From contig NZ_CP015163.1 in assembly GCF_003312875.1 (NCBI RefSeq), forward strand, positions 6,448,001-6,512,000: a DNA stretch of 64,000 bases. Direction: 5' to 3'. Source of the DNA: Amycolatopsis albispora (GTDB taxonomy: Bacteria > Actinomycetota > Actinomycetes > Mycobacteriales > Pseudonocardiaceae). The notes below the pieces were generated by a model. That model saw only the letters and a program-made list of their open reading frames with translations, searched no databases and was not told the origin of the DNA. Made by a program: the position numbers and the translations under genes. Shown in pieces: positions 35,825-45,250 of this stretch (position 1 is its first letter; each line of letters begins with the position of its first letter).

Positions 35825-37068
35825 CGGCGGTACCTCCCCGCGGAGTTGGCGTAGTCGTCGGGGTCCTCGGCGGTGTCGTCGAAGCCGTCGTCAGGGCCGT
35901 CGTCCCAGGCGTCCTCGGCCTCGCCGAACTCGCCGTCGGCAGGGAACGCTGCGCGGCCGAACGCACCTGCGTCCCAGCCCTCGTCTGGGGCGGTGGTGAT
36001 GACTTCGTCCGAGCCGGCGAGACCGGAGTTCGGCGGGATCACGCTGTCGGGGTTGCAGGCTGCGGCGAGCACCGCGGTGGCCTGTCCGGCGTCCAGCGGG
36101 GTGACCACGATCCCCGACGGGGAGAGCAGCTCGACCGCCTCGCCGAGCCGGCGGACCAGCCGGGCTTCGGCCGCGCGCCGGGTGGCGTCGTCGACCAAGG
36201 CGGCCTGCTTGGCGGCCCGGCGTTTCGCCGTCAACGCGGCCAGCGGTGAGGCGCCGCCGAGCCCGTCGGCTGGCCCCGTGGTCAGCAGCGGCTCACGCAG
36301 GATCAGCAGCACCTGACGGCGCAACAGATCGGTGGCGCGGCCGAGCTGGTCGAGGTACTCGGCGTGCTCGCGCGCCGCCCGTTCCAGCGCCGGGTGCGGC
36401 AGACCGCCGGCCTGGTCGCGGAGCTCGGCGATCTGCCCGGATAGGTCCAGCCGTTCCGCCCGCACCAGCACCTGCACCGGTGCCGTCAAGCTGTGCAGGT
36501 AGCGCCCGAAGGAGGCGACGAGGGACTCCTGCTCGGCCGGAGTGCGCAGCCCGAAGTTGATCGTGGAGCAGACCGCGACCACGGCGACGCCGTCCTTGCC
36601 GAGGTCGATGACACCGGTGTCGGTGACCGCTTCGGCGGGTAGCCGCAGCGCGGCCGGCGAGACCGTCGATGCCGCGGCATCCGCGCCGCCCGCGCTGTCC
36701 TTCCGCTTGGCGCGGCCCGTGCTGCTGGTGTTCGCGACCTGGCTGCCCAGCCACTCGGGGACGGGCCGGATGCCTTCCGGCGCGGCCACCCGGTGCTGCG
36801 GGCTCAACCGCTGCCGCAGCGCGGCCAGCACCAACCGGTCGAGGGGAATGCCGTCGCGCTGCCCGAGCGCGAGGAACGCGGCGGTCACCCCGATCGGGAT
36901 GGCGACGATGAGGAACGCCACCAGCGGCACGAACTCGCGGGTGAGCGTGTACGCCCCGTACAGCACGATCCCGGTGACGGCGAGGATGAGCAGCTGCCGC
37001 GCGGTCAGCGGACCGATGACGCGGTCCTCGCGATCGACGTCGGCGGGAATCCTTACCGGCTGACTCAT
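35821..37068 (-). CDS. PrgI-family / SCO6880-like conjugative transfer protein
   Basis: A 415-residue protein. The N-terminus is the PrgI-like module: a short lead (VRIPADVDREDRVIGPLTAR) and two hydrophobic segments between residues about 27 and 67. The remainder is soluble and resembles the part of actinobacterial transfer proteins that contacts the VirB4 ATPase, with an Asp/Glu-rich tail. It is ATGA-coupled on both sides, to the VirB6-like gene upstream and to VirB4 downstream. Confidence 0.82.
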   Translation of the reverse strand: MSQPVRIPADVDREDRVIGPLTARQLLILAVTGIVLYGAYTLTREFVPLVAFLIVAIPIGVTAAFLALGQRDGIPLDRLVLAALRQRLSPQHRVAAPEGIRPVPEWLGSQVANTSSTGRAKRKDSAGGADAAASTVSPAALRLPAEAVTDTGVIDLGKDGVAVVAVCSTINFGLRTPAEQESLVASFGRYLHSLTAPVQVLVRAERLDLSGQIAELRDQAGGLPHPALERAAREHAEYLDQLGRATDLLRRQVLLILREPLLTTGPADGLGGASPLAALTAKRRAAKQAALVDDATRRAAEARLVRRLGEAVELLSPSGIVVTPLDAGQATAVLAAACNPDSVIPPNSGLAGSDEVITTAPDEGWDAGAFGRAAFPADGEFGEAEDAWDDGPDDGFDDTAEDPDDYANSAGRYRR

Positions 37069-39167
37069 TTCCCTTCACCTCCTGGGGCGGGTTTCGGTGC
37101 GCGGAACACCGGCGGCGGAACCGATTGGGTACGCCGGTAGGCGTCCCCGATGCGCGGCTTGGGCTGGGCTTGCCGGAACACCGGCGCGGCAGGAGCGGAC
37201 GCCGACCTGGGTGGCGACGACGGCTCCGGCGCGGGTGGCGTGGCGGGCCGGAACTGCAACTGCGGGGGCACCGACGCGGTGCGGATCGGGCGGGCCGGCG
37301 GTGGGGTGGCGCCGCGTCGACGTGGCCCTCCAGCGGCTTGGAACTGCGGCGCCGATCCGGGCCGAGGTCCCCGCCGCGGCGGTGAGATCGGCGTGGCGGG
37401 CGTGGGTGCGGAACTGAACTCAGGAGGCATGGCTGGTCCCTGGTTCGCCGGGGTGACGGCGGGGTCGTGAGTGGTGTCTTGAGGTGAGGGCTGCAGGAAC
37501 TGCGGCGCCTGCGACGGCAGCCGCGACCGGCGGGCCGCGCGGGCGCGCTCGGCGTCATGGGCCGCCTTGAGCCGCTTGTTGACCATCTCCGGGGTGGGCG
37601 CGAGGCGTGGCTGCGCGGGCCACGGCGGGTCCGCCGACCCACCGCCACCGCGGCCCCCACCGCCGCCACCGCCCCCGCCGCTCTTCGCACCGACGGCGCC
37701 GCCGACCTTGCCGAGCGCGCCGGTCTTCCCGGCGACCATGCCGAAGGTCTTCGCCGCGATGTAGGCGCGGGCCAGACCGCCGAGGAACGAGCGGCCGTTG
37801 CTGACCTTGACCGCCTTCAACAGCCAGAACGGGATCTTGAACAGGATGAAGAACAGGGCGATCGCGGCGACCAGCGTGCCGAGCGCGGACAGCGTCGAGC
37901 CGAACAGATTCACGCCGCCGGACAGGAACGTACGTACCGCGGTGATCAGCACCAGGGCCTGAGCGACCTGGATCGCCAGCGTCGCGGTGATCGCCTTCCA
38001 CCACCAGCGAGCCAGCGGGTCGGTGTGTGGCAGCGCGTGGAACATCAGGAACAGGGGGCCAGAGATGATCAAGACGAGGGTGATGACGATCCGGACCACG
38101 TAGACGACCAGCAGGCCCAGGCCGACCACGACGAGCACCAGGCCGACCAGGATGATGAACAGTCCGCCGGTCTGGATGCCGGCGACGGCGTCCTTGAGGG
38201 TGTTGCCCAGTGAGGGCGCGTTGACTCCGTCGCCGAGGATGCCCAGGGTCAGGCCGTTGGCCAGTCGGATGAGCTTGTCGGTGAAGAACAGCGACAGCGC
38301 CGAGGCGATGAACGCGATCGGGATCCTCGGCCCGATCTCCTTGATCGAGTAGCGCGCCTGGACGCTCTCGTGGCCCATCACGAGGATGCCGCCGAGGAGG
38401 ATGAGCAGGCCGTAGGCGGCGACCACGAGCTCCCAGGAGTTGTTCCACAACTCGCCGATGCCGGGCAGGTCGCTGATCGTCGGCGTGGACAGCGCGGTGT
38501 GCCCGATCAGCTCCAGGATCGGCGAGAGCGCGGCGTCGACGATGCTGCGGAACGCGCCGTTGATGGCCTCGGTGATGCAGGCCCCGATGTCCGTGATCCC
38601 ACAGTCCGAGTCGCCCTCGCCGCTGCCCGTGCCCGGCTGCTGCGGACCAGTGCTCGGTGGTGGCGTGGTCGGCTGCGGGATGCAGTCCTCACCCGTGCAC
38701 GGCTGGCTCGGCGTCGTGGTCGGCGTGGACGAGGTGCAGCCGACCTGGCCGGGGAAGCTGCATGTCGTCGGCGCGGGCACCCCGGTCGGGAGTGGCAGCG
38801 GCGCGGTGGGCAGCGGCTTGGTAGTGGTCGGCGCGGGCAGTTGGCAGACCGGCAGCGGCGAACCCGGCGTGCACGGATCCACCGTCGGGATCGGCAACGG
38901 TGGTTGCGGCGGGGGCTGCTGCGGCGCAGTGGGCGAGGCCCACGCGCTGACCGCGAGGACGCCGACCAGGAGCACGACGATGCTCAGCGCCAGCATCCAG
39001 CCCGCGCGCCAGCGCCGCGGCCGACCAGCCGGCGGCCGGTCGGCGCTGGCGTCGGAGACCGGGGAGAGCATCGCTCGGTCCCCGTCGATTCGTCCGGCGG
39101 CAGCGGTCGCGACCGGGCCGCCGGACCGGCGGTACGGGCGAACCGTGGGCGGGGTGCTGACGGCCAT
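37065..39167 (-). CDS. VirB6/TrbL-like conjugative membrane protein
   Basis: A 700-residue protein. One N-terminal transmembrane segment near residue 60 (LALSIVVLLVGVLAVSAW) precedes a Pro/Thr-rich extracytoplasmic region of about 120 residues. About six hydrophobic segments follow (for example LVVAAYGLLILLGGILVMG, GLFIILVGLVLVVVGLGLLV), as in TrbL/VirB6 channel proteins. A Gly-rich stretch (KSGGGGGGGGGRGGGG) leads into a proline-rich cytoplasmic tail. It lies 3 bases after the pilin gene and overlaps the PrgI gene. Confidence 0.83.
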   Translation of the reverse strand: MAVSTPPTVRPYRRSGGPVATAAAGRIDGDRAMLSPVSDASADRPPAGRPRRWRAGWMLALSIVVLLVGVLAVSAWASPTAPQQPPPQPPLPIPTVDPCTPGSPLPVCQLPAPTTTKPLPTAPLPLPTGVPAPTTCSFPGQVGCTSSTPTTTPSQPCTGEDCIPQPTTPPPSTGPQQPGTGSGEGDSDCGITDIGACITEAINGAFRSIVDAALSPILELIGHTALSTPTISDLPGIGELWNNSWELVVAAYGLLILLGGILVMGHESVQARYSIKEIGPRIPIAFIASALSLFFTDKLIRLANGLTLGILGDGVNAPSLGNTLKDAVAGIQTGGLFIILVGLVLVVVGLGLLVVYVVRIVITLVLIISGPLFLMFHALPHTDPLARWWWKAITATLAIQVAQALVLITAVRTFLSGGVNLFGSTLSALGTLVAAIALFFILFKIPFWLLKAVKVSNGRSFLGGLARAYIAAKTFGMVAGKTGALGKVGGAVGAKSGGGGGGGGGRGGGGSADPPWPAQPRLAPTPEMVNKRLKAAHDAERARAARRSRLPSQAPQFLQPSPQDTTHDPAVTPANQGPAMPPEFSSAPTPATPISPPRRGPRPGSAPQFQAAGGPRRRGATPPPARPIRTASVPPQLQFRPATPPAPEPSSPPRSASAPAAPVFRQAQPKPRIGDAYRRTQSVPPPVFRAPKPAPGGEGK

Positions 39168-39170
39168 CGG

Positions 39171-39680
39171 TCAGGCCCCCACGATCCCTTTGAGGATCTC
39201 CACGACCAGCGGCGCGAGCGCCGCAAGGCCGTAGCCCCACCCGGCGGACTTGAACGCGGTCTTGGCCTTCTCGACCTCGCCGGGGTCGCCGCCGCCCATC
39301 ACGTAGCGGACGCCGCCGATGGACAGGAACACCGTGGCCAGACCGGCCAAGATGCCCATGATCCAGTTGCGGACGTTGTTCAGGACCGTGGTCACCGAGT
39401 CCGCGAGGGCGACGACCATCGTGTCGGCGTGCGCCGCCGACGCCGACGCCAACAGCGCGAGGATCGCCAGCTCGACGATCAGCACCACGTGCGACCAGCG
39501 GCGGGGGCGGACCGGGGTCCAGTCCTCCGGCGTAATGATCGGAGCACTGGTCGACTCGCTGCCGGTGACATGGTCCGGCGTGCTCGACGCTGGGGCCTCG
39601 GCTGGCGGCTGCGGATTGCCGTCGAGGCGGGCGCTGCGCGGTCCGCTCGCGGCGGGGAAGAATCGATCGATCAGGCGCAT
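39171..39680 (-). CDS. VirB2/TrbC-like pilin subunit
   Basis: A 169-residue small membrane protein. After a polar N-terminal region there are two hydrophobic segments, VVLIVELAILALLASASAA ending in the probable signal cleavage site AHA, and IMGILAGLATVFLSIGGVRY followed by VMGGGDPGEVEKAKTAF, a phrase typical of actinobacterial conjugative pilins. A third segment closes the protein. The start overlaps the end of the upstream gene by 10 bases. Confidence 0.85.
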   Translation of the reverse strand: MRLIDRFFPAASGPRSARLDGNPQPPAEAPASSTPDHVTGSESTSAPIITPEDWTPVRPRRWSHVVLIVELAILALLASASAAHADTMVVALADSVTTVLNNVRNWIMGILAGLATVFLSIGGVRYVMGGGDPGEVEKAKTAFKSAGWGYGLAALAPLVVEILKGIVGA

Positions 39681-40648
39681 TGGGGCACCTCCGAAGGTCG
39701 GGCTGAGCGCGGGTGTGTCCCGCAGCCCTGAACTCCGGATTTCGCGTCCGTTTTGGACACGCGACCCTGAACTTTCTGCCCCGATTCCGCGTCAGCGACG
39801 GACACGGACAGTGACGACAGCGGCAAGTCGCGGACCGGCGAGACCGGGCGCGCGAGGGCCAACGCGGTGGCTACCTGGTCGGTCAGCGGGTCGGTCGGAT
39901 CGGTCTCGGCGGCACCGTCGCGCAGGTACGCGGCGAGCCGGAGCTCGGCGCGTTTGCGCGTCTTGTAGACCGCCCACTCGCCGGTCTGGTGCGCCGCAGC
40001 CCAGTCCGCGACGGACACCTCTTCCAACCGGGTCGCCCCGATGAGTGCGGCCTCGGTCTGGGTCAGGACTCCGTCCGCGACCGCGCGAGCGAGGACTAGA
40101 TCCGGGTGTCCCCACGGCGTGTGTGGCGGGGTGGATCGGAAGCCCGGCGCGACTGGAGTCGGACCCGCCAGCGCCTCGGCGAGCGCGTCGTAGCCGGACC
40201 GGTAGGCGGCCCACCGCAGTCGCAGCATGATCCGCGGCGGACGCAGATCGATGGTCGACAACGCGGTCAGGAAGCCGCGCAACACCTCGGCGTGAACATC
40301 GGCCGGATCGCCGGCGAACCGATCGGACAGGGTGGCCGCGACCGAGGTCAGCGCGGGCAGTGCGACCCCGACCGCGGCGACCGTCCAGGTCGCTCCTTCA
40401 GTACGGGAGCGCAGCACCAGATGCGCCCACACCGCGTCCCGCGTCGCCTGCGGGCACCGGCGCGCCAGCAGCCGGTCGCGGACCTCGTCCAGCGGGATGT
40501 GCCGGTCGGGCAGGCCGGGGAAGAGCCGGCCGTTCAGCGACACCGGGTGCGGCCCGGTCACCAGCCAGGTAAACGTGTCCCGCGCGATATCCAACGAGTT
40601 CGGGACAGCCTCGTCGCCACGGCGACGAAAAACGGATTGTGCTGCCAT
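39671..40648 (-). CDS. Conjugative-element protein of unknown function
   Basis: A 325-residue soluble protein, the first gene of the transfer operon, starting at ATG 40648. I recognise no family. It is helical and Arg/Ala-rich, with LRWAAYRSGYDALAEALAGP and VADGVLTQTEAALIGATRLE in the middle; the latter resembles a sigma-like or helix-turn-helix segment, which would suit a regulatory or DNA-binding role. The C-terminus is polar. The long upstream region with repeated CTAGTA motifs probably controls it. Confidence 0.6.
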   Translation of the reverse strand: MAAQSVFRRRGDEAVPNSLDIARDTFTWLVTGPHPVSLNGRLFPGLPDRHIPLDEVRDRLLARRCPQATRDAVWAHLVLRSRTEGATWTVAAVGVALPALTSVAATLSDRFAGDPADVHAEVLRGFLTALSTIDLRPPRIMLRLRWAAYRSGYDALAEALAGPTPVAPGFRSTPPHTPWGHPDLVLARAVADGVLTQTEAALIGATRLEEVSVADWAAAHQTGEWAVYKTRKRAELRLAAYLRDGAAETDPTDPLTDQVATALALARPVSPVRDLPLSSLSVSVADAESGQKVQGRVSKTDAKSGVQGCGTHPRSARPSEVPQCA

Positions 40649-40727
40649 GTCGTGACTCCCACGGCGTCGATGCGAACAACAACGCCGTCAGGAAGCCACG
40701 ACCGATACCACGGAAATACCACGCCAT

Positions 40728-40896
40728 TACTAGGCGCCAACTAGCAAACCGTTCCGGGGCTACTAGCGAACTACTATTTCGCCTCGCGAACGCGTCGATC
40801 CAAGATCAAAAATGGGCTTGGTCAACTACGATCGTTGATCAACTCTAGTAGCCGTTGAGCTGGGGTTATAGTCGCTCGCTAGTACGGCGCTAGTAG
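40728..40896. promoter_or_regulatory. Cluster of five TACTAG/CTAGTA hexamers in the ICE divergent control region
   Basis: TACTAG occurs at 40728 and 40761, and its complement CTAGTA at 40845, 40879 and 40890; a related AACTAG lies at 40739. The copies converge on a centre that holds GTTGATCAAC (40834-40843). The stretch is unusually AT-rich for this genome and lies between the transfer operon and the rightward operon. It probably binds a master regulator, and it may include promoters for both. The 539-base gap 40649-41187 holds no convincing gene. Confidence 0.5.
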
Positions 40897-41187
40897 TCAC
40901 GAAGGGCTCCGATGCGGACCAGCGGCGAGATCCACATCGCACCGCCGGAAAGATCTTGAAAAATCTGGCCGCGACTGGTCCAGGAAGCGGTTCGCGGCGG
41001 CGCGGGATGACCGGACAAGCGGTTCCTCAGTCACGGCTTTGGCAGAACTGTCCGAATCGCGTCGAGTCGCGCTTAGCCCGAGTGGGCGGTGCAAAGAAAT
41101 TTGGCGGGACGTGTCCAAAACGGGGTCGAAATACGGAGTTAAGGGGCGTCAGAACGCACGGCACCCATCCGTCGGAGGAGACCCGCG

Positions 41188-42180
41188 ATGACCCCGACAC
41201 ACGGCCACGACTCACCGGGAGACGGCTCCCAGGAGCACAGCCCGACCGACCCCCCGACCGTCCCGATCCCGCTACCGCACAGGCGGCGAACACCGCGCCT
41301 GCGCACCCTGCGCCTCAACCTGCGCCACCGGCGTCCCGCTCGGCCGAGCACCGTCTGGCCGTGCGCGCAAGACGACCTCCGCGAGGGCACCGGACTGCTC
41401 GCCAACTGGCTGCTGACCGCGGTCATCAAGCTCGTCACCACCTACACCCAGCCCGGCCAGCGGGTGCTCCTGCTCGACCCCGCGCCCTACCTCGCCCCAC
41501 CCTCGTCGTGGTCGCCAACCGGGGGCCGCAACCAGTCCCGGCCCGGCCCGTACGCCGGACTACACGAAGCGGGCTGGACGGTGGTCCGACTCGGCCGCGG
41601 CGTCCAAACCCAGACCGCAGTCGCGCACCCCGACCCGGTAGACGAACACTCCGCTGACGCGTCGGTCGAGTCCGAGTCCGGACCCCGACCGCGCACCGAC
41701 AGTCCGACCACCGACCAGCCCGCCGGGCCGTCGACACACCGCCGTCCCGGACCGGACTCGACCGCGACCGGCGCGGGTCCGGACCGCTACGACCTCGTCA
41801 TCACCGCGGCCGACCCGCGCACCCTCGACTGGTTCCGTCCGGCCGACTGGGCCGGTCTGCTCACCCCGACCGGCACCCTCGCCGTCATCACTCACAGTGA
41901 CCGGTCCCGTGATCGGCTCACCGACCCCGCCGGCTCGTTGGTGCGCGCCGCGCAGCACGCCGGACTGCACTACCTCGATCGCATCGCCCTGCTGCGCGTC
42001 CCCGTCCGCGACGGCGCCCTCGCGGTCGCGACCCCGGCCCCGCACCCCCGACCGCAGGGGCCAGCGCGCCCGCTCGCGACGCCCGCTCGGCACACCCAGG
42101 TGCATGACGACCTCTTGGTGTTCACCCGCCAGCCGGCCCTGACCGACGCCGCCGACGGGGAGGAGACCTCCGATGACTGA
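41188..42180 (+). CDS. Methyltransferase-like protein, degenerate
   Basis: A 330-residue protein whose N-terminal domain resembles the SAM-binding start of DNA methyltransferases (LVTTYTQPGQRVLLLDPAPYL) and whose later part reads PDRYDLVITAADPRTLDWF and GLLTPTGTLAVITHSDRSRD. The usual SAM glycines (DPFCGSGT) and the catalytic (D/N/S)PPY motif are not visible. A Pro/Ser/Thr-rich linker separates the halves. The stop overlaps the next gene by 8 bases. It probably keeps the fold but not the chemistry. A role in ICE control is inference from position only. Confidence 0.6.
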   Translation: MTPTHGHDSPGDGSQEHSPTDPPTVPIPLPHRRRTPRLRTLRLNLRHRRPARPSTVWPCAQDDLREGTGLLANWLLTAVIKLVTTYTQPGQRVLLLDPAPYLAPPSSWSPTGGRNQSRPGPYAGLHEAGWTVVRLGRGVQTQTAVAHPDPVDEHSADASVESESGPRPRTDSPTTDQPAGPSTHRRPGPDSTATGAGPDRYDLVITAADPRTLDWFRPADWAGLLTPTGTLAVITHSDRSRDRLTDPAGSLVRAAQHAGLHYLDRIALLRVPVRDGALAVATPAPHPRPQGPARPLATPARHTQVHDDLLVFTRQPALTDAADGEETSDD

Positions 42181-43114
42181 CCGCCCCACGTCGCCTTGGC
42201 CGCTCCCCCTGCCGCCGGGGGAGGAGCCGCCGATGCCGCCGCTGTCGGTCTGGCCCACCGGCCAGCGCGACCCGCTCGCGCAGCTGCGCGACGCCGGCTG
42301 TGTGTCCGGCACCGAGACCGACATCGACCGGATTCCGCCCGCCGTCGCCGCCCACGCGATCGCCACCTACACCCGTCCCGGCGACCTCGTTCTCGACCCG
42401 GACTGCGGCGCCGGCACCGTCCTCGTTGAGGCACTGCGCGCCGGCCGTCACGCGCTCGGACTCACCTCCCGCACCCGGTGGTGGACGCTCGCTCGCGCCA
42501 ACGTCACCGCCGCTAAGACCGCGGGCGCGTGGCGCGACGGCTCGGTCCTCGACGCCCGACCGAAGGTGCTCGCGACCGTCCGGGCCGCCGGGTTGATCGG
42601 GCGAGTCGGACTCGTCCTGACCACCCTGCGCACCGCGCCGGACCGCGCGAACGGTCCGGACCGCGACCCGGTCGAGTCCGCCCTCGCCGACCTCGCCACG
42701 ACACTGCTCTACTGCGAGCCGCTGCTGCGCTCCGGCGGACACGTCGCCATCGTGACGCGACCCCTGCGGAACCCGGACGGCGCGCTGGTCGACCTGACCA
42801 CCCCGCTCATCGCCGCCGCGACCTCGGCCGGGCTGTCCCCGGTCGAGCGGTGCATCGCACTAACCGCCGGACTGCGCGGCAACCGACTGGTCACCCGCGC
42901 CTCACTGGCCGAGCGCCGCGCCGCCGCCCGAACCCGCGCCGCCGGTACGCTGGCCGCGCTCACCGCGCACCACGAGGTGCTCGTCTTCCAACTCGCCCAC
43001 GACGCCGAACTCGCCGCCGCCGCGGCAGCCGGCACCCCGTGGCCGACCGAGGACGAGGTCATCCGGCCCGCCGTCAACGGCGCCGAGTACCCCGGCTGGA
43101 GGCGAGCGGCATGA
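42173..43114 (+). CDS. DNA-methyltransferase-like protein with altered catalytic motif
   Basis: A 313-residue class I SAM-type protein. Motif I is close to those of N4/N6 DNA methyltransferases (YTRPGDLVLDPDCGAGTVLV), followed by ALRAGRHALGLTSRTRWW as in the X/I region. Where (D/N/S)PPY would be expected the sequence reads RVGLVLTTLRTAPDR, so methyl transfer to DNA is doubtful. It overlaps both neighbours, the preceding methyltransferase-like gene and the recombinase-domain gene (ATGA). The tandem pair of related folds suggests a heterodimer. Confidence 0.7.
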   Translation: MTDRPTSPWPLPLPPGEEPPMPPLSVWPTGQRDPLAQLRDAGCVSGTETDIDRIPPAVAAHAIATYTRPGDLVLDPDCGAGTVLVEALRAGRHALGLTSRTRWWTLARANVTAAKTAGAWRDGSVLDARPKVLATVRAAGLIGRVGLVLTTLRTAPDRANGPDRDPVESALADLATTLLYCEPLLRSGGHVAIVTRPLRNPDGALVDLTTPLIAAATSAGLSPVERCIALTAGLRGNRLVTRASLAERRAAARTRAAGTLAALTAHHEVLVFQLAHDAELAAAAAAGTPWPTEDEVIRPAVNGAEYPGWRRAA

Positions 43115-43905
43115 CCACCCGCCTGTACTGCCGCGAGTGCGGCTGGCACCCCGAGTTCCGCCGCAAGCGCACCGCGCTTCGCGCCGCCGCATACCACCAT
43201 TGCACCGGCACACCGGTGGCCGAGACCCGTCCACCATGGTGGGCCCACCTGTGGACAAACCTGTGGACAAGTCAGTCGGGTGCAACCGCCGTCGACCCCG
43301 AAGCACGAGCGGATGACCAGTCCGATGACGACGTATTGGTCGATGCCCGCGGCAACCGAATCCAGTGGGCCCCACTCGCCGCGCACCACGCCGAGACCAC
43401 CCGCCGCGCCCGTCAGGCGATGGTCGAACTCGTCCGCGCCGGCTACCAAATCGGGCCGCCGCCCTACGGCTACCGAGCCCTGCGCATCCGGGTCACCGAC
43501 CCCAGCGGACACAGCAAACTACGCGCGGTCCTCGTCCCGGACTGGCAGACCGCCGCCGTCGTCAAACAGATCTTCACCTGGCGCGCCGACCACGGCATGA
43601 CGTTCGCCGTCATCGCCGCACGACTCAACAGCGACCCCCACCAGTACCCCGCCCCTGTGCCCAACGGGCGCTGGACCGCCAAGGGGGTCCGGCGGGTTGT
43701 CACCAACGTCAAGTACACCGGGCGCCAGGTCTGGGCTCGCACCGTCGCCGGCCGCCCGGCGCCCATCGAGCAATGGGTCACCTCGGCGCCGAAGGTGCAC
43801 GAGCCACTCGTCGACGAGCGCACCTTCCACCGCGCCCAGCCCGGCGCTGCTGAAGGTCCGTCCGGCGCGGCGGACTCGGCCGACTCCCCGCCGAGCGCGG
43901 CATGA
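43111..43905 (+). CDS. Recombinase-domain protein lacking the serine catalytic domain
   Basis: A 264-residue protein from ATG 43111. A short Cys-containing start (YCRECGWHPEFRRKR) leads through a linker to a segment typical of the DNA-binding recombinase domain of large serine recombinases: AGYQIGPPPYGYRALRIRV, AAVVKQIFTWRADHGMTFAV and VRRVVTNVKYTGRQVWART. The N-terminal resolvase domain with its catalytic serine is absent. The protein could bind the element ends without cutting. It is coupled to the methyltransferase-like genes. Confidence 0.75.
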   Translation: MTTRLYCRECGWHPEFRRKRTALRAAAYHHCTGTPVAETRPPWWAHLWTNLWTSQSGATAVDPEARADDQSDDDVLVDARGNRIQWAPLAAHHAETTRRARQAMVELVRAGYQIGPPPYGYRALRIRVTDPSGHSKLRAVLVPDWQTAAVVKQIFTWRADHGMTFAVIAARLNSDPHQYPAPVPNGRWTAKGVRRVVTNVKYTGRQVWARTVAGRPAPIEQWVTSAPKVHEPLVDERTFHRAQPGAAEGPSGAADSADSPPSAA

Positions 43906-43934
43906 CCTCCCGTCGGTGGACCCTCGCCGTCGCC

Positions 43935-44773
43935 TTACGCCGACTCAGCGTTCTCATCTATCTGCACGCGAACCCAGTCGGTGGTCACCGACCAAAACAG
44001 TGCCTTGTCCCACCGCCCGAGGATGCCCGCCCACACACCGGTGATCCCGTACTTCTCCACGTCCGGGGCACGGCTGGGCAACTCGTCCATCCGCAACGCG
44101 CGCAGCGCACTCCACCGACTCTGCCGGGCCCAGAAGAAGACCTGCCGATCAGCCTTGCCGGGTACTTGGAGCTTTCGCCAGTTGTCCGGCTTGTCCGCCA
44201 GGCATTGCTCGATCGCTTCCGGCAGATCGTTGGGGCCATGGCACACCTGCCCGTGAGCCAGAGACATGAAGATCTCCGGCGGACGCAGGCCCTTCACGTC
44301 GAACGCGGTTGCCGAGACCACCCTCAACCGCGCCAGGCCGTGAAACGGGCACGACGGATCATCACAGAGGCCCTGGACACGAGAAGACCAACGACTCATC
44401 TCCGACTCGCCCCGGCGCTCCATCTCCACGAGTTGGTCTTCGATCCGGTCAGCCAGCCCGCGGAACTCGGTGTTCCGCTCGTCAGTCCGAAGTTGTTCGG
44501 CATGTCGACCATCACCAGCCAGGTCCTGGTCAACCGAGACGAGGGCCTCGATGTCGTTGCGCGGCTGGCACGCCTCAACACGACCTCCGCGCCTTCATCA
44601 GCCAGGCTGGTTACCTCCAGCGCGCCGTCCTTGCCGATGTTGAAGTCGTACCTGGAGCCGCGACCACCACCTTCGTCCCAAGGGGTTACCGGCACGCCGC
44701 GCACCGACTCCACCAGCCGTCGAGCTTCTTCCTCGCCCTCCTTGGACATCGCACGCTTCGTCATGGCCACCAT
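43935..44773 (-). pseudogene. Hypothetical ICE protein split by frameshifts
   Basis: Two overlapping frames look like one gene. The first starts at ATG 44773 or 44764 (MTKRAMSKEGEEEARRL, SRYDFNIGKDGALEVTSLAD). Between about 44590 and 44460 sensible protein alternates between two frames (WLVMVDMPNNFG in one; NDIEALVSVDQDL and FRGLADRIEDQLVEMERRGE in the other). The second then continues to 43935 with LCDDPSCPFHGLARLRVVSA and FFWARQSRWSALRALRMDEL. Joined, they would give about 275 residues. No family is recognised. The shifts may be real decay or sequence error. Confidence 0.5.
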
Positions 44774-44971
44774 GCTGGCATCCAGCCAGCCGCGCACGCA
44801 CACCACTTCCTCATCTTCGGAGTCCCCGGCGGACTGTCTGCGCTTCGCGCTCAGCTGGTATCGGCTGATTCGAACCACGTTGGTTCGGCAGGACTGTTTG
44901 CGGACAGCGTGTCCCCCGCAGGTATTGGGGAGGGCCGCGTGATGGCCGTCGCCGCATTCGCCGCCGCGGGC

Positions 44972-45250
44972 TCACTGCTCGCCGCGGGACTCCGTGGTGT
45001 CCGGTTCGACGAGCGAGACATCGCGTGGCGTGTCGATTCCGAACAGCTCGTTGGGCGTGCACCGCAGCGTCGTGCACAGCGCCTGCAAGGTCGCCACTTT
45101 CACCTGGACCGGCTGCTTCTTGATCAGCACGTCAACCGACTGGAGGGACAGTTCGAACCCGGCGCGTTGGATGAGGAGTTCGCGCAGCTGGGTCGCCGTC
45201 CAGACGTCGCGGGAGGCCATGACTTTCCGCAGCCGCCACTCGATCTGCAC
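44972..45250 (-). CDS. XRE-family transcriptional regulator
   Basis: A 92-residue Cro/C1-type regulator: IEWRLRKVMASRDVWTATQL, the helix-turn-helix SLQSVDVLIKKQPVQVKVAT, and LQALCTTLRCTPNELFGIDT. This compact layout is common beside actinobacterial integrases. The start is GTG 45250. It is divergent from the serine recombinase genes and probably controls excision or transfer functions. Confidence 0.83.
   Translation of the reverse strand: MQIEWRLRKVMASRDVWTATQLRELLIQRAGFELSLQSVDVLIKKQPVQVKVATLQALCTTLRCTPNELFGIDTPRDVSLVEPDTTESRGEQ

Noticed and set aside
42529..43110. Extension of the recombinase-domain protein to 458 codons
   Set aside because: It overlaps the methyltransferase-like gene in another frame and is Arg-rich; ATG 43111 with ATGA coupling is the natural start.
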